37,706 nucleotides of DNA from Gordonia desulfuricans NBRC 100010 (lineage in GTDB: Bacteria; Actinomycetota; Actinomycetes; Mycobacteriales; Mycobacteriaceae). Positions 1 to 11,374 of the stretch are shown here, piece by piece. The notes beneath the pieces were generated by a model. The model was not told the origin of the DNA. It did no database searches and saw only the letters and a list, made by a program, of their open reading frames with translations. The DNA lies in contig NZ_BCNF01000091.1 in assembly GCF_001485495.1 (NCBI RefSeq), positions 1-37,706 of the forward strand, read 5' to 3'. Numbering within the stretch: the first letter of the stretch is position 1; each line of letters opens with the position of its first letter. The translations under genes and the position numbers were made by a program.

Positions 1-180
1 GGGCTGTACGGGAGCGTTCGCGGCGGCCGGAACCCCCGACTCCGCCATCGCGTCCGGGGTCGACTTGTTCAGCGAGGGCCGGGCGGCCTCGGGCGCCGGA
101 TCGGCCGCGGGTGGCGGCACCGCAACGACGGGCTCCTGTGGCGTCGGAGTCGACGCGCTGCTCTCGGGGTTCGAGGTCAT
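1..180 (-). CDS. N-terminal fragment of an unidentified protein (runs off the left edge)
   Basis: An open minus-strand frame starts with ATG at 180 and continues without a stop to the window edge, giving 60 residues. The visible part is Pro/Ala/Ser-rich low-complexity sequence (beginning MTSNPESSAS), as in the disordered N-termini of many actinobacterial cytoplasmic proteins. The start is supported by a TAGAAT -10-like hexamer 6 nt upstream, the same leaderless arrangement seen at neighbouring genes. No domain is visible, so I cannot assign a function. It points away from the zinc-finger gene's stop, 96 bp away. Confidence 0.55.
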   Translation of the reverse strand, partial: MTSNPESSASTPTPQEPVVAVPPPAADPAPEAARPSLNKSTPDAMAESGVPAAANAPVQP

Positions 181-186
181 CCCCGA

Positions 187-192
187 ATTCTA
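187..192 (-). promoter_or_regulatory. -10 box of a leaderless start for the edge gene
   Basis: TAGAAT on the minus strand ends 6 nt before the ATG at 180. That places +1 at or next to the start codon. No clear -35 is seen, which is common in actinobacteria. Confidence 0.4.
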
Positions 193-276
193 CGTGGCGA
201 CCCGATCATCCGGATGCGGCACCACGGGAGTCGCATTGCGGTTTCACAACGTCTCAGACCTGCAGAAACCCTGTGT

Positions 277-618
277 TCAGCCCATCACCTCGTGGACGTA
301 GCACCACCGCCACCGCTCACCCGGTTCAGCCGAACGCATGACGGGGTGTCCGGAGTCGTGGAAGTGCGCGGTGGCGTGCCGGCGCGGCGACGAGTCACAA
401 CACCCGATGTGACCGCACTCGAGACACTTACGCAGGTGCGACCAATGGTGCTCCCCCATCGCCACACAGTCCTCGCACTCGTCGGCCCGACCGGTCGCGG
501 CGGGCGGATCGGCGGCCTCGTCGACGCCGATCGTGCCGAGTTCCGGACAGCGTGCCGCGGCACCGCCGGCCTCACCCGGTGCGTCGTTCCCGCCGTTGCC
601 ACGTCCGAACAATCGCAT
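277..618 (-). CDS. UBP-type zinc-finger protein
   Basis: A 113-residue protein carrying a UBP-type (ubiquitin-hydrolase) zinc finger. Visible ligand candidates are C48/C51 (CEDC), C65/C68 (CLEC), C73 and H81, H85 and H91 in the HATAHFHDSGHP segment, matching the C-x2-C...C-x2-C...H pattern of the family. The first 40 residues are a Gly/Pro/Ala-rich tail. In eukaryotes the domain binds the ubiquitin C-terminus. In actinobacteria it occurs as a small stand-alone protein of unknown role, and I recall it often sitting beside a Na+/H+ antiporter, as here. It is divergent from the antiporter with only 30 bp between starts, suggesting shared control. A GATAAT box sits 6 nt before its ATG. Confidence 0.85.
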   Translation of the reverse strand: MRLFGRGNGGNDAPGEAGGAAARCPELGTIGVDEAADPPAATGRADECEDCVAMGEHHWSHLRKCLECGHIGCCDSSPRRHATAHFHDSGHPVMRSAEPGERWRWCYVHEVMG

Positions 619-624
619 GGGCCC

Positions 625-630
625 ATTATC
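625..630 (-). promoter_or_regulatory. -10 box for the zinc-finger gene (leaderless)
   Basis: GATAAT on the minus strand is followed by 6 nt and the ATG at 618. It lies back to back with the antiporter's own -10 within 30 bp. Confidence 0.4.
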
Positions 631-635
631 ACCAC

Positions 636-641
636 TAGGTT
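636..641 (+). promoter_or_regulatory. -10 box for the antiporter (leaderless)
   Basis: TAGGTT lies 7 nt before the GTG at 649. The two divergent promoters must overlap, so RNA polymerase binding for the two genes is probably mutually exclusive. Confidence 0.35.
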
Positions 642-648
642 CGAGCGC

Positions 649-2244
649 GTGAGTGCGTCACTTCTCCTCGTCGCGGCGGTGTCACTCGCCATCGCCGCCG
701 TGTGCCGCCACTTCCGGTTGTCGGCACCGCTGGTGCTGGTCGCGGTCGGTCTGGGTATCGGGTGGATCCCGGGGCTGCCCAGCGCCACCCTCGATCCCGA
801 GTTCGTGCTGTTCGTGATCCTGCCGCCCCTGTTGTATTCGGCCGCCCAGGACAGCTCCTACCAGGACATCCGCGCCAGCGGACGGGCCATCGGCCTGCTC
901 GCGGTGGGCCTGCCCCTGTTCACGACGCTGCTGGTGGGGCTGGTCGCGTGGGGTGCGGTCCCGCACCTGCCGTTGGCGGCGGCGCTGGTCCTCGGCGCGG
1001 TGGTGGCCCCACCGGATGCGGTGTCGGCGCAGGCGATCGGGCGACGGGTGGGCCTGCCCCGGCGCCTGATGACGCTGCTCGGCGGGGAGAGCCTGCTCAA
1101 CGACGCGACCGCACTGACCGCACTGCGGGTGGCGGTGGCCGCCGCGATCGGTGCCACCACCACCGTCTGGGACGGGGTCGCCACCTTCCTGCTGGCGGCG
1201 GTGGGCGGCGTCGTCGTGGGCCTGGCGATCGGCTATCTGACCGGCTGGGTACGCAACTGGCTCACCGATCCGACGCTGGAGACCGCGATCGGCATCATGG
1301 TCCCGTTCGGCACCTACTTCGTCGCCGAGGAGCTGCACACGTCCGGGGTGATCGCGGTGGTCACCGCGGGCCTGCTGCTCGGTCAGCGGTCCCTGCGGGT
1401 CGGCTATGCCACACGGCTGCAGGACGAGTCGGTCCGCAAGTCGATCGACGCACTGCTCGAGTCCTTCGTGTTCCTGCTGATCGGATTGCAGCTGCCCGAC
1501 CTGGTGCGGGGGCTGGCCGGGGAATCGTGGGCGCACATCGCCGTCGACTCCGTACTGGTACTGGCCACGGTGATCGTGGCCCGCCTGCTCTGGGTGTATC
1601 CGGCGACGTATCTGCCGCGCCTGCTGTCGCGGTCCATCCGGGAGGCCGAGCCCCCGCCCACACCGGCGTCGGTGTTCATCGTCGGCTGGGCCGGGATGCG
1701 CGGGGTGGTGTCCCTCGCGGCGGCCGCGACCATCCCGCTCACCACCCAGTCCGGGGAGGCGTTCCCGGCGCGCGCGGAGGTCTTGTTCCTGACGTTCGTG
1801 GTGGTGGTCGGCACGTTGGGGTTGCAGGGCACCACCCTGCCGTGGCTGATCCGGCGTCTCGGGGTCGCCGACGACGACACCGCCGCCGATCGGCTCACCT
1901 ATGCCGCGGCACAGGACCGTGCCTCCCGCGAGGCCGAACTCCGGCTCGACGAGATCGAGGCGTCCATGGCGCCCGACGACGTACGCCGGCACCAGATCGG
2001 GATGCTGCGCAAATGGGTGACCACACAACGCAATACCGCCTGGGAGGAGCTCGGTCGCGGCCCGGACACGATCGGCGAGAGCCCGACCGCCGCGGCCAAC
2101 CGGATCCGGATCGAACTGCTGCAGGTGCAGCGCAAGGTGTTCGTCGAGGAACGGCGCGCCGCCCGGATCGACGACGAGGTGTTCCGAAAGGCCATGCGGC
2201 GCCTGGACTTCGCCGAGGGGCTCACCGACCGCGGCGACAGCTGA
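649..2244 (+). CDS. CPA1-family Na+/H+ antiporter
   Basis: A 531-residue integral membrane protein with about 12 hydrophobic segments in the first 420 residues and a charged cytoplasmic C-terminal tail rich in Arg, Glu and Asp. It should exchange H+ for Na+ (or K+) across the plasma membrane for pH and salt homeostasis. Family motifs are visible: APPDAV in an early helix and GESLLNDATAL, containing the Asn-Asp pair of the CPA1 ion-binding site. I chose GTG at 649 because it begins just before the first membrane helix, follows a -10 box by 7 nt and avoids overlap with the divergent zinc-finger gene. The open frame upstream is an antisense shadow of that gene. Its stop is 4 bp from the stop of the convergent cyclase gene. 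Confidence 0.9.
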   Translation: MSASLLLVAAVSLAIAAVCRHFRLSAPLVLVAVGLGIGWIPGLPSATLDPEFVLFVILPPLLYSAAQDSSYQDIRASGRAIGLLAVGLPLFTTLLVGLVAWGAVPHLPLAAALVLGAVVAPPDAVSAQAIGRRVGLPRRLMTLLGGESLLNDATALTALRVAVAAAIGATTTVWDGVATFLLAAVGGVVVGLAIGYLTGWVRNWLTDPTLETAIGIMVPFGTYFVAEELHTSGVIAVVTAGLLLGQRSLRVGYATRLQDESVRKSIDALLESFVFLLIGLQLPDLVRGLAGESWAHIAVDSVLVLATVIVARLLWVYPATYLPRLLSRSIREAEPPPTPASVFIVGWAGMRGVVSLAAAATIPLTTQSGEAFPARAEVLFLTFVVVVGTLGLQGTTLPWLIRRLGVADDDTAADRLTYAAAQDRASREAELRLDEIEASMAPDDVRRHQIGMLRKWVTTQRNTAWEELGRGPDTIGESPTAAANRIRIELLQVQRKVFVEERRAARIDDEVFRKAMRRLDFAEGLTDRGDS

Positions 2245-2248
2245 ACCG

Positions 2249-3832
2249 CTACCCGACCGGCGCGGGCGCCCCGGCGGGTTCACCGATCTCGGCGAGCTCG
2301 TAGACCTCGGTCTCGGCGGCACGACCCCGCAGCGTGACGGTCTCCAGTTCCCGCCAGCGTGCCGCCTCGTGCGCGGCGGCGGCGGCGATCGTCCGTCCGG
2401 ATGCCAACGGGCGGCGCGGATCCCGCTTCGCCAGTTCCGACAGCCGGGCGCTCTCGTTGACCGGGTCGCCGATCACGGTGAACTCGAATCGTTCGATCGC
2501 ACCGACGTTCCCGGCCACCACCGGCCCGTGACCCACGCCGATTCCCGCCGACAGCTCCGGCACCTCGACGGCCAGCCGGTCGGCGATCTCGCGGGCGGTC
2601 GCGAGTGCGGCACCGGCACTGTCGGGCAACGAGATCGGGGCACCGAAGACCGCCAGCACGGCGTCGCCCTCGAATTTGTTGACCAGGCCGCGATGGGTGT
2701 CGACGGCATCGACGATCACCGCGAAGAACCGGTTGAGGATCTCCACGACCTCGGTGGGGGTGCGTTCGGCGGTCAGCCGGGTGGAGCCGATCACGTCGAC
2801 GAACATCGCCGCCACCACCCGCTCGGTGCCACCGAGCTCGGGATCGGAGGCCAGCGCGGCCTCGGCGACGTCGCGGCCCACGTGCCGGCCGAACAGATCC
2901 CGCATGCGTTCTCGTTCGCGCAGCCCGCCGACCATGGAGTTGAATCCCGCCTGCAGGTCGCCGAGTTCGGTGCCGTCGTAGACGACGAGTTCGGCGTCGT
3001 CGAGGTCACCGGCCTGCACCCGCTGCATCCCGGTGCGCACGCTGCGGATCGGTCCGGTGATGCTCAGACTCGACAGCACGGTCAGGATCAGTCCGGTCGA
3101 CAGTGCCGTCACCGCCAGCACCGCCACCCCGACGAACATGTCGAGCTTGCTGGTCTCGTCCCGGAACGCCCCGAACAGCACCACCAGCAGGATGCCGGCC
3201 ACCGGGATCGCCGAACCCACCAGCCACGACACGAACGACCGGCTGCGCACCCCGCTGCCCCGCCGACGCCGGCCGTATCCGGCGCTGATCAGTTCGGCGG
3301 CCACCGGCCGCATCGCGAACTCGATCAGCAGATACGAGACGGCCACCACGACCACCCCGCTCATCCCCACCACGAACAGCACCTTGGGAATCAGATGCGG
3401 GTGGATGATCCCGTAGCAGAGGGTGAACAGGATGACCGCGCCCAGCCACAGCAGACCCTGGATTCCGATCAGCCAGCGCGGTGCCCGGCGGGCCCGACGT
3501 GCGTCCCGCGCGGTGGGCCGTCGGTCCCGGATGGCCCACTGCAGGTCACGGACGACGATCACGGTGCCCGCGCCGATCCCGACCACGAAGGCCGCCACCA
3601 CGTACACCGGCACGGTGATGAAGTTCACCCACCACAGGTCGGCCACGAACACCGACGGTTCGGGGATGCCGACCGAGGCGAGGGCGATCGCGACGATCGC
3701 CCCGACGAGGTTGGCGATCACCAGGGATGCGGTGAGCACCGTCTGCACCCGCAGCCGCTGCACGAAGCCGCTGTCGGTGCTGGAGCCGAGCAGAATTGAT
3801 CCGTAGTCCCGTGTCCCCCGCGCACCGAGCAT
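2249..3832 (-). CDS. Membrane HAMP-domain class III adenylate cyclase
   Basis: A 527-residue protein: about six membrane helices (roughly residues 30-270), a HAMP linker (about 270-325, containing SITGPIRSVRTGMQRV) and a C-terminal class III nucleotide cyclase domain. The catalytic domain shows the metal Asp in FVDVIGST, the substrate-specifying segment KFEGDAVLAVFG and the VIGDPVNESARL segment, so it should convert ATP to cyclic AMP at the membrane. The architecture is that of the mycobacterial Rv1318c/Rv3645 group. The open frame continues to an ATG at 3892, but I prefer ATG 3832 because the extra residues are not membrane-protein-like. Divergent from the LuxR-type regulator. Confidence 0.88.
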   Translation of the reverse strand: MLGARGTRDYGSILLGSSTDSGFVQRLRVQTVLTASLVIANLVGAIVAIALASVGIPEPSVFVADLWWVNFITVPVYVVAAFVVGIGAGTVIVVRDLQWAIRDRRPTARDARRARRAPRWLIGIQGLLWLGAVILFTLCYGIIHPHLIPKVLFVVGMSGVVVVAVSYLLIEFAMRPVAAELISAGYGRRRRGSGVRSRSFVSWLVGSAIPVAGILLVVLFGAFRDETSKLDMFVGVAVLAVTALSTGLILTVLSSLSITGPIRSVRTGMQRVQAGDLDDAELVVYDGTELGDLQAGFNSMVGGLRERERMRDLFGRHVGRDVAEAALASDPELGGTERVVAAMFVDVIGSTRLTAERTPTEVVEILNRFFAVIVDAVDTHRGLVNKFEGDAVLAVFGAPISLPDSAGAALATAREIADRLAVEVPELSAGIGVGHGPVVAGNVGAIERFEFTVIGDPVNESARLSELAKRDPRRPLASGRTIAAAAAHEAARWRELETVTLRGRAAETEVYELAEIGEPAGAPAPVG

Positions 3833-3926
3833 GCAGAACACTGTGTCACAGCGGCGACGCACGTAGGCGACGCCACCGATTCCGGTGGGCATCCGGGCAA
3901 CCCGGACATCGGGGCGTGTCTCGCCC

Positions 3927-3932
3927 TAGACT
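3927..3932 (+). promoter_or_regulatory. -10 box for the LuxR-type regulator (leaderless)
   Basis: TAGACT followed by exactly 6 nt and ATG at 3939. The geometry predicts a leaderless transcript. Confidence 0.45.
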
Positions 3933-3938
3933 CTGCCC

Positions 3939-6671
3939 ATGGCGTCGACAGCTCTGGGGCAGCGGCCACCGGAGGACATGCGCCTGGCCGTGGTCACCGA
4001 CCTGCGGGCCGCACTCACCGGCGCGGTTCCGGCAGCGGCCCCGGGGTCGGTCGTCACCGCCGGTCCGGGAACCGGCAAATCCCATCTGCTGCGGGAGCTG
4101 ACCGCGTCGCTGCCCGGTACGGTGCGTCGCGCGTGCGCCGACGAACTGTCCTGGCGCCGGCCGTTCGACGTGGCCTGCACCCTGCTCGGGGTCGCCGCCC
4201 CCGATCCGGTCCCGGAGGGTTTCGAGGACACCCTGCTCGATCGCGTGGACGAGATGTGTGCGTCGGACCGGCTGACCCTCGTCGTCGACGACGCCCACAA
4301 CGCCGACGCGGCGAGCCTGGAGATGCTGGGGCGGCTGGTCGACGCCGCCGCCGACCTTCCGCTGGTGTTGCTGCTGGCGCGTCGTCAGCTCCCCCGGCGC
4401 ACCATGCTCGAACAGTTCGTCGCACGCCGGTCGGTGCGCGAGTGGACGTTGCCGGCGATGACCGACGACGCCGTGACCGTGATGGCCACCGAGGTCCTGG
4501 GTGCCGCCCCGGACGCGGCGCTGACCGCACTGCTGGCCACCGCCGGCGGCAACCCGATGCACGCCCTGACCCTGCTGCGCGGACTGCAACGCTCCGGTGA
4601 GCTGACCGTCGAGCAGGGCCGCGCCACCACCGGGCACACCGACGCCGGGACCGCGCTCGCCGACGTCCGCGACGTCGTCGGAACCCATCTGGCGCTGCTC
4701 GATCCCCGGGCCACCGACCTCCTCCGCAAACTCGCGGTCTGGGGCGGCCCAGCCACCCTGCCCGATCTCGCGGCCCTCGACGCCTCACCGCCGGTGGCGC
4801 TGGTGGCCGCCGCCCAGTCCGCCGTCGACGCGGGGGTGATCGCGATCAGCGACAGCGGACAGCTGTCGTTCACCCACGATCTGTACGCCGAGGTCGTCTA
4901 CGCCCGCCTGGCCCCGGCCCTGCGATCGGTGCTGCACGAGGCGATCGCCGGGCTGCAGCGCACCCGCGGTGCCCATCAGCTGGTGGCCCATCACGTCCTC
5001 GCCGCAGATCTCGACGACGCCGCCGGGGTGTCCGACGCCGTGCGCCGCGCCGAGGAGGACCTGGTGAACACCCCGGCGGTCGCCGTCGACCTGCTCGATT
5101 CGGTGGGGGACCGGCCCGGGGCACCGACACCGGGCATCCGACTCGGACTGGCCAAGGCCCTGGCGCGGACCGGCCAGCTCCGGCGCGCCTCCGAGGTCGC
5201 GGCCGAGGGGGTCGGCATCACCACCGACATCGACGAGCTCGCCATGCTGCTCCGAATCCAGATGTTCACCCTGATCGCACAGGGACGGACCGCCGAGGCG
5301 CGCAGACTCATCGTGGAGACCCTCGAGCTGCCGGTCGGCGACGCCGCCGAACGCACCCTGCGGGACCTCCTCGCCTACCTGGGAATCCTGGAGGGCGGCG
5401 CCGCGGTCCCGGAGTCGCCGTTCGACACCGCCACCTCGCCGACGGGTCTGGTGACCGAGGCGTTGCGGCAGTTCCTGCGGGGCGAGTTCACCGGCTGTCT
5501 GGAACTGGCGATGGAGGCCTCCCGCCTGGAGGGCGCCGCCCCCGACACCGATCGCGCGGTCACCACCTCCGCCGACATCTGGCCACCGCTGATCGAGTTA
5601 TACGCCAACGGCCCCCGGGCCGCGGCCACCCTGCTCGACCACGTCACGCAGTTACGCACCGACCGCGGCACCAACTGGATGACCAGCTATCACGAATTCA
5701 CTTCCGGTGGAATCGAATTGATCGCCGGACGCCTCTCCGACGCAGCCGCCCGGTTCGACGCCGGTTTCGAGCATCTCGGCGCCACCGAGATGGGCTGGAC
5801 CTCCCTGGCGCAGGCCGGCCGCGCCCTGGTCGACATCCATCGGGGCGAACTCGGTGCCGCGGCAACACGACTCGACGAGTACACGGCGTCGGGTCTTCCC
5901 CACCAGTTCGGCATCCCCACCGTGACGGCCACCCACTCGGCCCTACTCGAGGCGCTGCGCCGACTCCGTCCGGCGGCCACCGAGGCCGCCGCGGCGTGGC
6001 GCCGGGCACGCGAGCTGAACCTGTACGGCTGGATGCCGATGGTGGTCCTGCAGACCACGCGGATCGCGCTCCGCGCACACGACGACGACCTGATCTGCGA
6101 TATCCGCGAAGGCATCTCGGCGCTGCCCCGTCCACTTCCGGCCGCTGCCACCGGCGTCCTGCTGGCCGACGCCCTCTGCGCGACGGCCCAGGGCGAGGTC
6201 CCGCCGGCACCGGTCACCGAGCTGGCGATCACGGCGGCCACCGGGGCACGCGAGATGGGCGACCGGTTGGGCGCGGCCTCGGCCTGGGAGGAGGGGGCAT
6301 GTGCGGCCGCGGCCCTCGGCGACAAGACCACCGCCAAGGACCTGGGGATTCGCGCGTTGTCGGTGACCCAGGAGATGGGCGCGGTGACCTCGTCCACCCG
6401 GATCAGTTCCCGGCTGCGCGCCCTGGGCCTGCGGCTCGACCCGAAGGCGGTGCGTGATCGGCCCCGGACCGGCTGGGACAGTCTCACCCGGTCGGAGGTC
6501 ACCGTCGCCGAACTCGTCGCCGACGGATTGAGCGGGCCGGAGATCGCCCAGCGCCTCGTCCTGTCCCGCCGGACGGTGCAGACACATGTGTCGCACGCGC
6601 TGACCAAACTGGGGCTGCGGACCCGGGTGGAACTGGCCGCGCTGGTCGTGGCCCGTCGGCATCGAGGCTGA
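3939..6671 (+). CDS. Large ATP-binding LuxR-family (LAL-type) transcriptional regulator
   Basis: A 910-residue regulator. An AAA/STAND-type ATPase lies at the N-terminus, with Walker A GPGTGKSH near residue 45 and Walker B LTLVVDDAH near residue 115. A long alpha-helical, TPR-like middle (about 350-820) follows, then a C-terminal LuxR helix-turn-helix (about 845-905, with LSGPEIAQRLVLSRRTVQTH). Proteins of this build sense a ligand through the helical repeat, couple it to ATP binding and activate promoters through the C-terminal domain. Ligand and targets are unknown; the carotenoid oxygenase downstream on the same strand, after a 170 bp gap, is a candidate target. The start is supported by the -10 box 6 nt upstream. 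Confidence 0.88.
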   Translation: MASTALGQRPPEDMRLAVVTDLRAALTGAVPAAAPGSVVTAGPGTGKSHLLRELTASLPGTVRRACADELSWRRPFDVACTLLGVAAPDPVPEGFEDTLLDRVDEMCASDRLTLVVDDAHNADAASLEMLGRLVDAAADLPLVLLLARRQLPRRTMLEQFVARRSVREWTLPAMTDDAVTVMATEVLGAAPDAALTALLATAGGNPMHALTLLRGLQRSGELTVEQGRATTGHTDAGTALADVRDVVGTHLALLDPRATDLLRKLAVWGGPATLPDLAALDASPPVALVAAAQSAVDAGVIAISDSGQLSFTHDLYAEVVYARLAPALRSVLHEAIAGLQRTRGAHQLVAHHVLAADLDDAAGVSDAVRRAEEDLVNTPAVAVDLLDSVGDRPGAPTPGIRLGLAKALARTGQLRRASEVAAEGVGITTDIDELAMLLRIQMFTLIAQGRTAEARRLIVETLELPVGDAAERTLRDLLAYLGILEGGAAVPESPFDTATSPTGLVTEALRQFLRGEFTGCLELAMEASRLEGAAPDTDRAVTTSADIWPPLIELYANGPRAAATLLDHVTQLRTDRGTNWMTSYHEFTSGGIELIAGRLSDAAARFDAGFEHLGATEMGWTSLAQAGRALVDIHRGELGAAATRLDEYTASGLPHQFGIPTVTATHSALLEALRRLRPAATEAAAAWRRARELNLYGWMPMVVLQTTRIALRAHDDDLICDIREGISALPRPLPAAATGVLLADALCATAQGEVPPAPVTELAITAATGAREMGDRLGAASAWEEGACAAAALGDKTTAKDLGIRALSVTQEMGAVTSSTRISSRLRALGLRLDPKAVRDRPRTGWDSLTRSEVTVAELVADGLSGPEIAQRLVLSRRTVQTHVSHALTKLGLRTRVELAALVVARRHRG

Positions 6672-6702
6672 CCGGCGGAAGGGAGGCTGACCGGCGGCAG
6701 GG
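6665..6702 (+). repeat. 19-bp tandem duplication across the LuxR-regulator stop codon
   Basis: Two adjacent 19-nt copies, 6665-6683 and 6684-6702, differ at one base (GGCGGAAGGG versus GGCGGCAGGG). The first copy contains the TGA stop of the regulator gene, so the second also carries a TGA. It looks like a recent slippage duplication with no effect on the protein. Confidence 0.7.
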
Positions 6703-6842
6703 AGCCGGCCCGGGATGGCACCAAAACCTCGGTCAGCACACCGATTGCCGCACCCGCGCAGCGGAGGACAGTGGTCATCACCGGACATCACCGCGTCGAC
6801 TGCCCCGCCACATGCCGGACAGCACCACCGAAAGGTACGGCC

Positions 6843-8234
6843 ATGACCAGCCCCACACGCCCCGCCCCCGTGGACCTCGCCCACCACTCGCATCTCACCG
6901 GGGTCTATGCCCCGCAACGCACCGAGGTCGACGTCGACGACCTCCCGGTCACCGGAAGCCTGCCGGAGTCACTGCGCGGCAGCTATCTGCGCAACGGCCC
7001 CAACCCGCGGTTCGATCCGATCGGCTCCTACGTCTATCCCCTCGACGGCGACGGCATGGTGCATGCCATCTCCCTCGCCGACGGGAAGGCCGCCTACCGC
7101 AACCGGTTCGTCCGGACACCGATGGTGATCGCCGAAGAGGCTGCCGGACAAGCGATCTGGTCCGGGATCACCGACGGGCACACCCCGTCGGTGGCCGAGG
7201 TGGGCCCCGACCTCGCCGGCACCGTCCGCGAACTCCCCGACATCAACATCGTCTCCCACGCCGGCCGGCTGATGGCCATGGCCGAGGCCGACCGCCCCTA
7301 CCTGCTCGCCCCCGCCGATCTCGCGACGCTGGCCCGCACCGACTGCGACGGCGCCATGCGGGTCGGCAGCACCGCCCACCCCAAGATCGATCCGGTCACC
7401 GGTGAGCTGGTGCTGTTCAACTACGGGCTCGAGGCCCCGTTCCTCACCTGGTCGGTGATCGGCCCCGACGGGTCGGCGGTGCGCACCCCCACCCCGGTCG
7501 AGGGACTCGACACCCCGACGATGATCCACGACATGGCGCTCACCGAGCGCTACATCGTCCTGTTCATCTGCCCGCTGCGGTTCGATCTGGTGGCCGCGAT
7601 GACCGGTGGTTCCCTGCTGTCGTGGCGCCCCGACGACGGCACCCGGATCGCGCTCATCCCCCGCGACGGCGGTCCGGTCCGGTGGCTGACCATGGACCCG
7701 ATCTGGGTGTGGCATTTCGCGAACGCCTTCGACAACCCGGACGGCTCGGTCACCGTCGACTACGTCGAGTGGACCTATCCGAACGGATTCACCGACGATC
7801 CGCGGCGCGACACCTCGGCGCTGGTCCGGGCCCGGCTCGACCCGAACGGCCCGGTCACCCGCACCACGATCAGCGAGAAGGCGGTGAACCTCGAGTTCCC
7901 CCGCGTCGACGACCGGTTGCTCACCCGGGATCATCACCGTGTCGCGACGGTCGCCAAGGGACCCGGCGACTCCGGCGACCTCGACAGCCTGTGGTTCCAC
8001 GACCTGCAGGCGGGCACCGAGACGTGCTGGACCCCGGGGGTGGCGATCGGCGAGCCGATCTTCATCCCGAGCGCCGACGGCGACCTGTGGGGTGCGATCG
8101 GCACCGACCCGGAGTCGATGCGGTCACGGTTCTACCTGCTCGCCGCCGACGACCCGGCGGCCGGCCCGGTCGCGACGGTGGATCTGCCGATCCGGGTACC
8201 GGCCGGACTGCACGGGGCGTGGCTGCCCGCATGA
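6843..8234 (+). CDS. Carotenoid cleavage oxygenase (RPE65 family)
   Basis: A 463-residue non-haem Fe(II) dioxygenase of the carotenoid/stilbene oxygenase family, expected to split a conjugated C=C bond in an apolar polyene with O2. The four iron-binding histidines of the seven-bladed propeller are all visible: H179 (TAHPKID), H229 (MIHDMAL), H291 (VWHFANAF) and H457 (GLHGAWLP). The family opening GSYLRNGPNP is at about 46-55 and DGDGMVH at 68-74. ATG 6843 was chosen over an upstream ATG at 6771 because it follows a GAAAGG ribosome site and begins the conserved part. Substrate unknown; mycobacterial homologues cleave carotenoids and apocarotenals. Confidence 0.9.
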   Translation: MTSPTRPAPVDLAHHSHLTGVYAPQRTEVDVDDLPVTGSLPESLRGSYLRNGPNPRFDPIGSYVYPLDGDGMVHAISLADGKAAYRNRFVRTPMVIAEEAAGQAIWSGITDGHTPSVAEVGPDLAGTVRELPDINIVSHAGRLMAMAEADRPYLLAPADLATLARTDCDGAMRVGSTAHPKIDPVTGELVLFNYGLEAPFLTWSVIGPDGSAVRTPTPVEGLDTPTMIHDMALTERYIVLFICPLRFDLVAAMTGGSLLSWRPDDGTRIALIPRDGGPVRWLTMDPIWVWHFANAFDNPDGSVTVDYVEWTYPNGFTDDPRRDTSALVRARLDPNGPVTRTTISEKAVNLEFPRVDDRLLTRDHHRVATVAKGPGDSGDLDSLWFHDLQAGTETCWTPGVAIGEPIFIPSADGDLWGAIGTDPESMRSRFYLLAADDPAAGPVATVDLPIRVPAGLHGAWLPA

Positions 8235-8274
8235 GGCAGGCCGCCCGCGTACGTCCGACGGTGCGGGTCCGGGG

Positions 8275-10320
<2,046 letters not shown>

Positions 10321-10324
<4 letters not shown>

Positions 10325-11166
10325 GCGGCCTCGAACAGGGCGGCGCCCGCCGCACCCCGTCGCTGTCCCAGGTGGTGCGCGCGGTGGCGCCGAGCTGGGT
10401 GTTCCTGGCGCTGATCGCCGTCGCCGGGGTCGGCGCATGGCTGTGTGTGGACGCCGGCCTGGAACGCACCTCGACCACCGCCACCATCGGCACCGTGCTG
10501 CTGGTGCTGGCCGGCTGGGTGATCTCGCTGTGTCTGCACGAGTTCGCACACGCGGTGACCGCGTACCGCTTCGGCGACCACAACGCCGAACTCCGCGGAT
10601 ATCTCACCCTCAATCCGCTGCGCTACACCCATCCGGGGCTCTCGCTGGGCCTGCCGCTGCTGATCATCCTGCTCGGCGGCATCGGCTTCCCCGGCGGCGC
10701 GGTGTACCTCGACGAGCGCGGCTTCAGCCGGGGCCAGCGCACCACCGTCGCGCTGGCCGGTCCGGTGATGAACCTGCTGCTGGCATTCATCCTGCTGACC
10801 GTGATCCGGGCCTTCGGACCGTTCGCCGAGACCCCGTTCGGCGTGTTCTTCGTCTCCGACCACCTGATCACCCTGTGGTCGGCGCTGGCGATGCTGGCGT
10901 TCCTGCAGATCACCGCGGCGATCCTGAACCTGATCCCGATGCCCGGATTCGACGGATACGGCGCGATCGAGCCCTATCTGTCGGCGCAGGCACGCCAGAC
11001 CGCCGCCAAGATCGCGCCCTACGGCTTCCTGATCATCTTCGCGCTGCTGTTCATCCCGCAGTTGAACCGAGTGTTCTTCGACATCGTGTTCTGGTTCTTC
11101 GACCTCTCTGGCGTACCGTCACAACTGGCCGGGTGGGGATGGAACACCTTCCTGTTCTGGCGGTGA
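10321..11166 (+). CDS. M50-family site-2 metalloprotease
   Basis: A 281-residue membrane protein with about six hydrophobic segments. It carries the zinc-protease motif HEFAH at residues 73-77 inside a membrane helix and the third-ligand motif NLIPMPGFDG at 203-212, so it should be an active intramembrane zinc peptidase, possibly cleaving a membrane-bound regulator. It matches Rv0359 in position after purA. ATG 10321 overlaps the upstream TGA (ATGA), implying co-translation with the unknown protein. The substrate cannot be inferred from the neighbourhood. Confidence 0.88.
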
Positions 11167-11374
11167 CCCTGTTTCCGGCGGTGATCACGCCCTCACACAC
11201 GTGACGCCGACGTCCCCCGTGTGCTCGGCGAGCTCCTGGGCGGCACCTGAGGTTGCCCAGATCAGATGGCTGTCGGGTTTACCGGTTGTTGCTCCTCTGG
11301 CTTGTCGATCCATGTCACTCGGGGGCGTGTCGAGGACCTTCGCCGCCGACATCTACGTTCGGCGGGTCGATGCC
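11167..11374. other. Gene-free junction between core block and island
   Basis: No credible gene. The M50 protease ends at 11166, and sequence resembling a decayed transposase becomes recognisable only from about 11,330-11,375. The host/element boundary cannot be placed more precisely by eye. Confidence 0.4.

Noticed and set aside
682..2322. Long minus-strand open frame opposite the antiporter
   Set aside because: Low-complexity Arg/Gly/Pro product typical of antisense to high-GC genes; the plus strand encodes a clear antiporter.
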